DNA from: Nocardioides alkalitolerans DSM 16699
GTDB lineage: Bacteria > Actinomycetota > Actinomycetes > Propionibacteriales > Nocardioidaceae
Length of the DNA stretch: 64,000 bases
NCBI RefSeq assembly: GCF_000426525.1
Contig: NZ_AUFN01000012.1
Coordinates: 310,001-374,000 of the forward strand
Reading direction: 5' to 3'
The position numbers and the translations under genes were made by a program. Below, piece after piece: positions 1 to 6,736 of the stretch. The notes beneath the pieces were generated by a model. It was given only the letters and a program-made list of their open reading frames with translations. It was not told the DNA's origin and did not search any database. How positions within the stretch are numbered: the first letter of the stretch is position 1; every line of letters starts with the position of its first letter.

Positions 1-1072
1 CGTACGGCGTCTCCCACGGCTGCTGGTGGCTGACGAAGTCGATCTCCACGTTCTCGCCCGTCAGCTCGGCCAGCGTCGCGAAGAACTCGTCCTCGTAGCC
101 CGGCAGGAAGCGGCCGTCGACGTGCGCGGTCGCCTCGGTCGGCACCACGTTGACCTTGTAGCCGGCGCTCAGCATCGTCGGGTTCGTCGAGTTGCGGATG
201 ACGTTGCCGAGCATGCGCGCGGCCCCGCCGAACTCCTCGACGAGCTCGGGGGCGTTCTCGGGGGTGGCCGGGACGCCGGCGATCTCGCCGACGGTGGCGA
301 GCAGCACCTCCATGGTCGGCGTCAGCCGCACCGGCCACTCGTAGGCGCCGATGCGGGCGACCGCGGCGGCGAGGTCGGTGACGGCGTTCTCGGGGTTCAC
401 CATCGAGCCGTGACCGGCCCGGCCGCGGGCCGTGAGCCGCATCCAGGCCATGCCCTTCTCGGCCGCCTCGATGAGGTAGACCCGCTGGCCCCGGACGGTG
501 GCGCTGAACCCGCCCACCTCGCCGATCGCCTCGGTGCAGTCGGCGATCTCGTCGGGGTGCTCCTCGACGAGCACCTGCGCGCCCTTGTGGCCGCCGGCCT
601 CCTCGTCGGCCGTGAAGGCCATGACGATCGGACGGTCGGGCACGTGGCCGGCGCGCGCCCGGGCGCGGACGACCGAGAGCAGCATCGCGTCGAAGTCCTT
701 CATGTCGACCGCGCCGCGACCCCAGACGTAGCCGTCCTGGATCTCGCCGGAGAACGGGTCCACCTGCCAGTCCTCGGCGGCGGCGGGCACGACGTCGAGG
801 TGGCCGTGCACGAGCAGCGGGTCGCCCTCCGAGCCGCCCCAGCGCGCCACGAGCGACGTACGACCCGGCGTGGACTCGTAGAGCCGCGACTCGATGCCGA
901 CCTCGTCGAGCAGCGTCGCGACGTACTCCGCGGCCTTGCGCTCGCCGGGTCCGGAGTCGTCCCCGTAGTTCGAGGTGTCGATGCGGATGAGCTCACGACA
1001 CAGCTCCACGACCTCCGCGGCGGGGTCGTAGGACGGCGTTCCGGCTCCCGAGGTGCTGGTCTCGTCGCTCAT
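1..1072 (-). CDS. M20/M25/M40 family metallo-hydrolase (partial)
   Basis: Zinc-dependent amidohydrolase/dipeptidase of the M20 family, cytosolic, truncated at its C-terminus by the window edge. Visible family motifs are HGHLDVVP (about residues 89-96), the bridging Asp in GRGAVDMKD (about 119-127) and TADEEAGG (about 155-161) with the catalytic Glu; the dimerisation (lid) domain follows with GRAGHGS. The start at 1072 is preferred because AGGA lies 8 bases upstream; an in-frame ATG at 1081 has no good ribosome site. It is divergent from the SPFH gene and shares about 100 bases of promoter region with it. The substrate (dipeptide, acylated amino acid or carbamoyl compound) cannot be told from sequence. 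Confidence 0.93.
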   Translation of the reverse strand, partial: MSDETSTSGAGTPSYDPAAEVVELCRELIRIDTSNYGDDSGPGERKAAEYVATLLDEVGIESRLYESTPGRTSLVARWGGSEGDPLLVHGHLDVVPAAAEDWQVDPFSGEIQDGYVWGRGAVDMKDFDAMLLSVVRARARAGHVPDRPIVMAFTADEEAGGHKGAQVLVEEHPDEIADCTEAIGEVGGFSATVRGQRVYLIEAAEKGMAWMRLTARGRAGHGSMVNPENAVTDLAAAVARIGAYEWPVRLTPTMEVLLATVGEIAGVPATPENAPELVEEFGGAARMLGNVIRNSTNPTMLSAGYKVNVVPTEATAHVDGRFLPGYEDEFFATLAELTGENVEIDFVSHQQPWETPY

Positions 1073-1108
1073 GCCGGTCATCCTGACAGACGAGGTCGTG
1101 CCACCCGG

Positions 1109-1128
1109 GAGTGATATCACTCTGATAT
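1109..1128. promoter_or_regulatory. Candidate tandem TGATAT operator
   Basis: A 14-base perfect palindrome (GAGTGATATCACTC, 1109-1122) is followed by a second TGATAT, so that TGATAT occurs at 1112-1117 and 1123-1128, exactly 11 bases (one helical turn) apart. It sits 48 bases before the SPFH start and 37 bases before the peptidase start. Ribbon-helix-helix proteins characteristically bind helically phased tandem sites, and the SPFH gene is followed by one, so autoregulation is the obvious inference. Confidence 0.5.
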
Positions 1129-1175
1129 GTTCTTCGGACCTGGGCGGAGGGCGCCCGCGACGGAGGGAGCAGCAC

Positions 1176-2153
1176 ATGACCGACGACAGCCCGAACGAGG
1201 GCTTCGGCCCCACCCTGGCGGGCACGCCGACGCGGGTGGACATCTCGGAGCGCGACGCCTTCGCCACGGGAGGCTGGGCGATCCTGCTGCTGACCGTGCT
1301 GCTGCTGCTCGGCGGGGCCGCAGGGATCGTCGTGGGCGCGGTGGAGGGCGACAGCGCGGGAGGCAGCGGCGCTCTCGCCGGCACGCTCGTCGCCGCCGGG
1401 GTCGCGCTCGTGCTGACCGGCGCGGTCCTCCTCACCGGCTTCGCGATCATCCGTCCGGGCGAGACCCGCGTCGTCACGTTCTTCGGCACCTACATGGGCA
1501 CCATCCGCCGCACCGGGCTGTCGTGGACCGTGCCCCTCTCGGCCCGGCGCCAGGTGCCCGTGCGGGTGCTCAACTTCGAGACCGAGCGCCTCAAGGTCAA
1601 CGAGCGCACCGGCTCGCCCGTCGTCGTCTCCGCGATCGTGGTGTGGCAGGTGGCCGACACCGCGAAGGCCGTGTTCGCGGTCGACGACTACGACGAGTTC
1701 ATCCGCACCCAGGCCGAGTCGGCCCTGCGGCACGTCGTGGCGTCCCACCCGTACGACCAGCAGACGGCCCGCTCCGAGGGCGAGGACACGACCCAGGTCA
1801 CGCTGCGGGAGGACGGCGGCAAGGTGTCGGTCGAGCTGGCGTCCGAGGTGGGCGAGCGCGTCGTGATCGCCGGGCTCGAAGTCGTCGAGGTGCGGCTCTC
1901 GAACCTCTCCTACGCGCCCGAGATCGCCAGCGCGATGCTGCAGCGCCAGCAGGCCCAGGCCGTGCTCGACGCCCGCGAGGTCATGATCCTCGGCGCGGTC
2001 GGGCTCGTGACCGACGCGCTGGACCAGCTGGGCGAGCAGGGCACCCTCGAGCTCGACCCGGAGCGTCGCGCGGCCATGACGTCGAACCTCATGACGGTGC
2101 TCGTCGGCGGCAGCGCCCAGCCGGTCGTCAACGTCGGCTCGCTCTACAGCTGA
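1176..2153 (+). CDS. SPFH/stomatin-like membrane protein
   Basis: Membrane scaffold of the SPFH (stomatin/prohibitin/flotillin) family, 325 residues. Two hydrophobic segments (about residues 33-55 and 66-92) are followed by an SPFH domain beginning IIRPGETRVV and running to about residue 290, with the typical ending in A/Q/R-rich helices (MLQRQQAQAVLDAR). The start is fixed by GGAGGGAG 7-14 bases upstream; an upstream in-frame start at 1053 would lie inside the divergent peptidase gene. It is followed after 34 bases by a small ribbon-helix-helix gene, an arrangement seen elsewhere in actinobacteria. The partner protease (NfeD type), common for other SPFH operons, is absent. Confidence 0.9.
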   Translation: MTDDSPNEGFGPTLAGTPTRVDISERDAFATGGWAILLLTVLLLLGGAAGIVVGAVEGDSAGGSGALAGTLVAAGVALVLTGAVLLTGFAIIRPGETRVVTFFGTYMGTIRRTGLSWTVPLSARRQVPVRVLNFETERLKVNERTGSPVVVSAIVVWQVADTAKAVFAVDDYDEFIRTQAESALRHVVASHPYDQQTARSEGEDTTQVTLREDGGKVSVELASEVGERVVIAGLEVVEVRLSNLSYAPEIASAMLQRQQAQAVLDAREVMILGAVGLVTDALDQLGEQGTLELDPERRAAMTSNLMTVLVGGSAQPVVNVGSLYS

Positions 2154-2187
2154 GCCGGGTCGGACCCCGAGGACCGGAGGGACGTCG

Positions 2188-2418
2188 ATGCCACGCGGAG
2201 TGCCCGGACGGCCGGAGCGGAAGCAGATCCCGCTCCGGCTCAACCCGGCCGTCGCCGACGCCGTACGACGGTGGGCCGACGACGAGATGCGCTCGGTGAA
2301 CGCCCAGATCGAGATGCTGCTGCGCGAGTCGCTGGCCCGGGCGGGGCGCCTGCCCCGGGGCGGGAGCGGCGAACCGACGCAGCCCGAGGACCCCGACCTG
2401 CCCGACACGACGCCCTGA
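2188..2418 (+). CDS. Arc-like ribbon-helix-helix DNA-binding protein
   Basis: A 76-residue protein. Residues about 12-20 (KQIPLRLNP) form the beta ribbon, followed by two helices (AVADAVRRWADDE and SVNAQIEMLLRESLARA), the Arc/MetJ/CopG pattern. The tail from about residue 53 is Gly/Pro/acidic and probably disordered. GGAGG lies 8 bases before the ATG. Probably co-transcribed with the SPFH gene and a candidate repressor acting on the phased TGATAT sites ahead of it. No toxin gene sits beside it, so an antitoxin role is not supported. Confidence 0.85.
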   Translation: MPRGVPGRPERKQIPLRLNPAVADAVRRWADDEMRSVNAQIEMLLRESLARAGRLPRGGSGEPTQPEDPDLPDTTP

Positions 2419-2425
2419 GGACGCC

Positions 2426-3043
2426 TCAGCCGCGTCCGGTCGACCCGGCGACCGCCTGGTCGACCAGCGCCTCGGCGACGGATCGCGCCACGCGGGTGTC
2501 GGCCACCGGCGACGGGACCGGGGCGCGCAGCCGCATGGCGAGGTCGCCCGAGACGACGAGCAGCAGCCGCTCGGCGAGGTCGCCCGCGGCGCGGTCGCGT
2601 GCGCGACCCTCGCCCCCCACGACGAGCGAGGCGAGCTCCCGGAGCCGGGAGCGCAGCGTGTCCGTGTCGAGCCGGACCGCGGCCGCGACCTCGTCGGGCG
2701 GGTCGACGTACTCGGCGGCCGTGGCGAGGAAGGCGCACCACCGCGCGCCCTCGGGGCGACCGCGGAAGTCGTCGAGGGCGTCGAACACGGCCAGCAGCCG
2801 GCCGCGGTCGTGCGGGGCCCGCTCGACCGCCGCCTCCCAGGTCGCGAGCCACCCTCGGTGCCGACGCCCCAGCGCGGCGGCGACGAGCGCCTCCTTGCTG
2901 GGGTACGCCCGGTAGAGCGTGGCGGTCGAGACGCCGGCCCGCGCGAGGATCTCGTCCACGGGCGTCGCGGCGATGCCGCGGGTGAACAGCAGCGCCTCCG
3001 CCGCGTCGAGCAGCTTCTCCTCGGTGCTCGCGCGCACAGCCAT
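2426..3043 (-). CDS. TetR/AcrR family transcriptional regulator
   Basis: 205-residue repressor-type regulator. The N-terminal HTH is clear (EKLLDAAEALLFTRGIAATPVDEILARAGVSTATLYR, residues about 8-45) followed by YPSKEALVAAAL; the C-terminal ligand domain is of the LmrA/YxaF-like kind with a Cys in ARWCAFL. ATG at 3043 was chosen; an in-frame GTG at 3052 is possible. It is divergent from the MFS gene with only 24 bases between the starts, so it most likely controls that exporter and itself. Confidence 0.9.
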   Translation of the reverse strand: MAVRASTEEKLLDAAEALLFTRGIAATPVDEILARAGVSTATLYRAYPSKEALVAAALGRRHRGWLATWEAAVERAPHDRGRLLAVFDALDDFRGRPEGARWCAFLATAAEYVDPPDEVAAAVRLDTDTLRSRLRELASLVVGGEGRARDRAAGDLAERLLLVVSGDLAMRLRAPVPSPVADTRVARSVAEALVDQAVAGSTGRG

Positions 3044-3067
3044 GACCCACACCCTAGACTCACCAAA

Positions 3068-4369
3068 GTGAAACGACCGTTTTCGTTACCTCTTCCGACG
3101 GACGCCCTGCTCGTCGGTCTCGGCACCGGCCTCGTCGCCGGTACCTACGGGCTGGTGCGCCTGGCGTTCGGGCTGCTGCTGCCCGACATGCAGGCGTCGC
3201 TCGGGCTCGACGACCGCACCGCCGGCTACATCTCCTCGGGTGCCTCGCTGGCCTACTGCGTCGGCGCCGCCCTCGGCCTGGGTGCCGCCCGGCACCCCCG
3301 CCTGGTGGTGGTCGGTGCGGCCGCGACGGCCTGCGGCGGGGCCGCCGGGATGGCGCTCGCCCCGGACGTCGCCACCTTCGCGCCGCTCGCGGTGCTGAGC
3401 TCGGTCGGCGCGGGCCTCGCCTCCCCCGGTCTCGTCGCCGTCGTGGCGCGCAACGTGCCCGTCGTACGGCGCGATCGCGCCCAGGCGGTGGTCAACACGG
3501 GGACGGGCGTCGGCCTCGTGGCGGCCGGCGCCCTCGCGCTCGTCCTCCTGCCCGACTGGCGGCTCGTCTGGGCACTGGCAGCGGTCGTCACGGCCGCAGC
3601 GGCCACCGGCGTGCTGCTCCTCGACCGTCCGTCGGGGGGCGCGAGCCCCGAGCCCGACGGCGCCGACGGCGCCGACGGCGCGGACGGCACAGCCGTGGCG
3701 GCCGGGCCGTGGCTCCGGGCCCACACGGCGCCCTTCGTGCTCGCGGTCCTGCTGGGCACCGCGTCGGCCGTGGTCTGGACGTACGGCCGCAGCCACCTCG
3801 TCGCCGCCGGCGCCAGCCAGGTCGGGTCCGTCGTGGCGTGGATCGCCCTCGGCGCGGGCGGAGCCGCAGCGATCGCGACGGTGTGTCCGCTCAGCGCCCT
3901 GCCGGCCGCCCGCGCGTGGTCGGTGACCGTCGGAGCGGTGGCCGGGGGCATCCTGCTGCTCCGAGCCGCGCCCGACCACCTCGTCGTCGCTCTGGCCGCC
4001 TGTGCGGTCTTCGGGTGGGGCTTCACGGCGGCCACGTCGGCCCTCATCGCCTGGGCCACCGAGATCGACGCGGCGCGGGCCGCGGGCGGCACCTCGGTCC
4101 TCTTCGTCGCACTCGTGCTCGGCCAGGCCGTCGGCTCGTCCGCGGCCGGCGTCGTCGCCGACCGGTGGGGCCTGACGAGCGCCTTCGTGCTCGCCGCGGC
4201 CGTCGCCGTGCTGGCGGCGGTCCTGCCGTGCGTGCCGGACCTCGCCGGTGGACGGTCGACGGACGGTCGGGAAACGCGAAAGGCCCCGCCGGAGCGGGGC
4301 CTTCCATCTGTGTCCGAGGGGGGACTTGAACCCCCACGCCCTAATACGGGCACTAGCACCTCAAGCTAG
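3068..4369 (+). CDS. MFS transporter running into an antisense tRNA
   Basis: Twelve-helix major facilitator, 433 residues from a GTG start with no ribosome site but a TAGACT -10 about 8 bases upstream (leaderless). The family is shown by the N-terminal GLVRLAFGLLLPDMQ segment and repeated small-residue helices; a low-complexity DGADGADGADG stretch (about residues 197-207) is the central cytoplasmic loop. Divergent from the TetR gene, so a drug or metabolite exporter is likely. Odd: no stop codon occurs before the hairpin at 4280-4303; the frame continues through it and ends at TAG 4367-4369 inside the tRNA-Leu gene on the other strand. The last 30-35 residues are therefore an unlikely part of the protein, and the native stop may have been lost. 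Confidence 0.85.
   Translation: MKRPFSLPLPTDALLVGLGTGLVAGTYGLVRLAFGLLLPDMQASLGLDDRTAGYISSGASLAYCVGAALGLGAARHPRLVVVGAAATACGGAAGMALAPDVATFAPLAVLSSVGAGLASPGLVAVVARNVPVVRRDRAQAVVNTGTGVGLVAAGALALVLLPDWRLVWALAAVVTAAAATGVLLLDRPSGGASPEPDGADGADGADGTAVAAGPWLRAHTAPFVLAVLLGTASAVVWTYGRSHLVAAGASQVGSVVAWIALGAGGAAAIATVCPLSALPAARAWSVTVGAVAGGILLLRAAPDHLVVALAACAVFGWGFTAATSALIAWATEIDAARAAGGTSVLFVALVLGQAVGSSAAGVVADRWGLTSAFVLAAAVAVLAAVLPCVPDLAGGRSTDGRETRKAPPERGLPSVSEGGLEPPRPNTGTSTSS
3071..3082. promoter_or_regulatory. Candidate TetR operator
   Basis: AAACG-AC-CGTTT is an inverted repeat in the first codons of the MFS gene, immediately beside the TetR start. TAGACT at 3055-3060 resembles a -10 box placed for leaderless transcription from about 3068, so a repressor bound here would block initiation. 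The arms are short (5 bases), so this is only a candidate. Confidence 0.3.
4280..4303. terminator. Hairpin terminator (tRNA-Leu / MFS)
   Basis: AAGGCCCCGC (4280-4289) pairs perfectly with GCGGGGCCTT (4294-4303), loop CGGA. It lies 7 bases past the 3' end of tRNA-Leu on the minus strand and inside the extended MFS frame on the plus strand, so it probably ends transcription from both directions. Confidence 0.8.
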
Positions 4370-4396
4370 CGCGTCTGCCAATTCCGCCACCCGGAC
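4311..4396 (-). tRNA. tRNA-Leu(GAG)
   Basis: Full cloverleaf of 86 bases with a class II variable arm. Acceptor GTCCGGG pairs with CTCGGAC (one G-U), discriminator A; the anticodon arm is CTAGC-TTGAGGT-GCTAG, giving anticodon GAG; the T arm is GGGGGTTCAAGTCCCCC. CCA is not encoded (CAG follows). The 3' half is overlapped antisense by the MFS reading frame. Confidence 0.97.
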
Positions 4397-4474
4397 AGGT
4401 GCGTCGATCGCGTGGAGAACGTTAGCAGCACGGTCGCCGATCCGTGACATCGGCCTGTCGCGCCGGACGCGCGC

Positions 4475-4527
4475 CGCGTACTTCACTCCCCCGCTGAAGT
4501 ACGCGCGACTTCAGGAGAGCCCTGAAG
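4475..4527. terminator. Double hairpin after the satD operon
   Basis: Two adjacent inverted repeats: an 11-bp stem (4475-4485 with 4495-4505, arms ending ACTTCA/TGAAGT) and a 7-bp stem (4509-4515 with 4521-4527, CTTCAGG/CCTGAAG) that overlaps the stop of the upstream minus-strand gene. They are placed to terminate the satD operon, and repeat the ACTTCA core seen in the palindrome at its promoter. Confidence 0.55.
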
Positions 4528-5257
4528 CGAGCGCGACCCCGCCCAGCGCCACCAGCCAGCTGGCGAAGCTGCCGACCAGGAAGTACTCCGTCACGTCGCT
4601 CGCGCCGCGGACCGGGGAGCTGCCACCGCCCGAGGAGCGCAGCTCGGGAAACCGGAGCAGGGCCTTCGCTGCGACGACCAGCGCGGCGCCGGTCAGGGAG
4701 CCCGCGAGCCCGAACCCCACGATCACCAGTCGCTCCATCGGCCCGAGCACCCGGCCGCCCTTGAGCTGCTTCTCGTTGTCGGCCGCCGGCACCCCGACCA
4801 GGTCGAGGAGCAGCCGGATGGCCACGTTGGCCGTCGACAGCTGCACCAGCAGCACGCCGGCGACGAGCACCAGGGCGTCGAGGGTGACGTCGCCCAGCGC
4901 GCTGCGCTCCACCAGCCCCTCGACGCCGGCGGGCGATCCCGCCCGCTCGTCGACGAGGACGAAGCCGAGCACGCCGAGCAGCAGCGACCCGTAGGCCGCG
5001 GCCACCACGCCGCCGCGCGTCGTACCCGGCCCGAGCGCCGAGCTGGAGGCGACGACCCAGCCGACGAAGCCCACCGCGCCCAGGCCCCACGCCACCGCGC
5101 CGACCCCCTCGGGCTGCGAGGCCACCGACGCGACCGCGACGAGCCCGAGGCCCGCACCGACGAGGGTGAAGCGCCGCCGCAGGGACGTCAGGTCGCGGGC
5201 CGCACGGAAGAGGTCGCAGAGGCCGATGACGAGCAGCCAGCACCCGAGGCCGGTCAC
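4511..5257 (-). CDS. Multi-pass membrane protein partner of SatD
   Basis: 248-residue protein with six or seven hydrophobic segments (for example residues 1-15, about 30-50, 55-72, 85-105, 125-148, and two near the C-terminus) and a conserved-looking cytoplasmic patch KQLKGGRVLGPMERLV. Its ATG overlaps the SatD stop (ATGA), so the two are translationally coupled. In other bacteria satD-like genes are also paired with a small membrane protein, so a shared function is likely, but the function is unknown to me. Confidence 0.75.
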   Translation of the reverse strand: MTGLGCWLLVIGLCDLFRAARDLTSLRRRFTLVGAGLGLVAVASVASQPEGVGAVAWGLGAVGFVGWVVASSSALGPGTTRGGVVAAAYGSLLLGVLGFVLVDERAGSPAGVEGLVERSALGDVTLDALVLVAGVLLVQLSTANVAIRLLLDLVGVPAADNEKQLKGGRVLGPMERLVIVGFGLAGSLTGAALVVAAKALLRFPELRSSGGGSSPVRGASDVTEYFLVGSFASWLVALGGVALASGLS

Positions 5258-5901
5258 GGGGCCGCCTCGTCCGAGAGTCGCGTGAGCATGGCCTGAGCAT
5301 CACGCACGGCACCGACACCGCGGGCGAACTGCTGGGAGACCGCCGACTCGGTGACCCCCAGCGCGGCCGCGATCTCCCGTTGGGTGGCGCCCTCCAGCGC
5401 CGCGAGGAGCATCTGCTGCGCGCGTGGGCTCAACCGGTCGACGAGCTGGTCGCGGCAGAGCAGGAAGGCGTTGACGAGGGGGGCCGACGGCGCGGACGGC
5501 TCGTCGGCGGCGTGGCGTACGTCGTACCAGCCGCGACGCGCGCGTGCGGACGGCCGACCGAGCTCGTCGATCGCCGCCCGCGCGGACCACCACGCGGGGC
5601 CGTCCTGGAGGCGCGGCGCACGGGTGTCGTCGTACACCTCGCGCGACCCCGCCCCGAGCCCGAAGCGCGCGTCCCCGCCGAGGCCGAGCAGCACGAGCCG
5701 GACGACGAGCGTCGCGGTCGTCGCGGTCGCGAGGTCGGCGTAGACGCCCTGGAACTCGTCGCCCACCGTGGCCTCGAGACCGTCCAGCGACGGCACCAGG
5801 TCGTCCGCCCGGGCGAGGGCGACGGTGACGGCGTCCTGGGCGTCGCGGCGCGAGGCGGCCGACCGTGAGCCCACGAGGTCGCCGATCAGCGTGTAGACCA
5901 T
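5254..5901 (-). CDS. SatD family protein
   Basis: 215 residues. The N-terminus MVYTLIGDLVGSR and the central GDEFQGVY are the signature of the SatD family, resembling a nucleotidyl-cyclase-like fold. Residues about 155-210 (LSPRAQQMLLAALEGATQREIAAALGVTESAVSQQFARG) form a LuxR/sigma-4-like HTH, so the protein may bind DNA, perhaps the palindrome at its own start. It is the first gene of a two-gene operon. The biochemical role of the family is not established. Confidence 0.85.
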   Translation of the reverse strand: MVYTLIGDLVGSRSAASRRDAQDAVTVALARADDLVPSLDGLEATVGDEFQGVYADLATATTATLVVRLVLLGLGGDARFGLGAGSREVYDDTRAPRLQDGPAWWSARAAIDELGRPSARARRGWYDVRHAADEPSAPSAPLVNAFLLCRDQLVDRLSPRAQQMLLAALEGATQREIAAALGVTESAVSQQFARGVGAVRDAQAMLTRLSDEAAP

Positions 5902-5902
5902 G

Positions 5903-5923
5903 ACTTCAGCATATGCCTGAAGT
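5903..5923. promoter_or_regulatory. Palindrome at the satD start
   Basis: ACTTCAG (5903-5909) and CTGAAGT (5917-5923) are perfect 7-base arms around CATATGC. The centre would be a -10 box (CATATG) for the minus strand, only 10 bases from the ATG, so transcription would be leaderless or nearly so and a protein bound here would block it. Candidate autoregulatory site for the SatD HTH. Confidence 0.5.
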
Positions 5924-5993
5924 AGGCAGAAATGAAGCGTGAGGCTTAATCAGTGATTGCGCAGCGCCGACGGCCGTGTGGTCTGCTGACCCC

Positions 5994-6590
5994 GTGCAGA
6001 CCGTCTTCCGCCTCGGATTCGTCACCGGCGCCACCCCCGACAAGTGGGCCGCCCGCTGGCGCGAGCGCCACCCCCGGGAGCGCCTCGAGCTCGTCCCCGT
6101 CCAGCAGGCCGACCAGGAGCGCGCGCTGCGCGCCGGCGAGGTCGACATGTGCCTCGTCCGGCTCCCCGTCACGACCGACGGTCTCCACGTGGTGCGCCTG
6201 TACGACGAGCAGCCCGTCGTCGTCGTGTCGACCGACCACGTCGTGAGCGCCGTCGACGAGGTCGAGCTCGCCGACCTGGCCGACGAGCAGCTCGTGGTCG
6301 ACCCCCGGCGCGTCCCGGGCTGGACCGACGTCGCCCGCACCGAGCGCCTGGCCTGGCCCGCGATGAGCGACGAGGAGGCCATCGAGGTGGCCGCCAGCGG
6401 CGCGGGCATCGCGGTCGTCCCCCTCTCCGTCGCGCGCCTGCACCACCGCAAGGACGCCGTGCACCGACCCGTCACCGACCTGCCCGAGACCACGGTGGCG
6501 CTCGCGTGGCTCGTGGAGAACGACGGCGAGCGCACGCAGGAGATGGTGGGCATCACGCGCGGACGCACGTCGCGCAGCAGCCGCGGCTGA
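5994..6590 (+). CDS. LysR-type substrate-binding domain protein without HTH
   Basis: 198 residues. The sequence begins directly with the effector domain of a LysR regulator (VFRLGFVTGATPDKWAARW, then LELVPV..ALRAGEVDMCLVRLP, and IAVVPLSVARL about residues 140-150); the wing and HTH domains (about 85 residues) are missing and no HTH is encoded upstream. The GTG at 5994 starts the domain exactly; an in-frame GTG at 5976 only adds six residues. Such stand-alone effector domains occur in actinobacteria as short proteins; whether they sense a ligand or act on another regulator is unknown. Confidence 0.8.
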   Translation: MQTVFRLGFVTGATPDKWAARWRERHPRERLELVPVQQADQERALRAGEVDMCLVRLPVTTDGLHVVRLYDEQPVVVVSTDHVVSAVDEVELADLADEQLVVDPRRVPGWTDVARTERLAWPAMSDEEAIEVAASGAGIAVVPLSVARLHHRKDAVHRPVTDLPETTVALAWLVENDGERTQEMVGITRGRTSRSSRG

Positions 6591-6616
6591 CTCCAGGGAG
6601 CGTGGCCCGACCCGCG

Positions 6617-6660
6617 GGCGGATGTGAGCGACGGAACGATAGTTGCCAAATACATCCGCC
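6617..6660. promoter_or_regulatory. Inverted repeat upstream of the BCCT gene
   Basis: GGCGGATGT (6617-6625) and ACATCCGCC (6652-6660) form a perfect 9-bp stem with a 26-base interior, 77 bases before the BCCT start. It could be an operator, a leader structure, or the terminator of the preceding gene; sequence alone does not decide. Confidence 0.35.
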
Positions 6661-6736
6661 TGCGGCACTGTCGACAGGTCCGGCCCTCCCGTGGGTCGCA
6701 CCTCCCATGCAGTGGAACAGTCGTCGAAAGGACCAC

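Noticed and set aside
2188..2418. Antitoxin of a toxin-antitoxin pair
   Set aside because: The ribbon-helix-helix gene has no small toxin-like gene beside it; both neighbours are explained.
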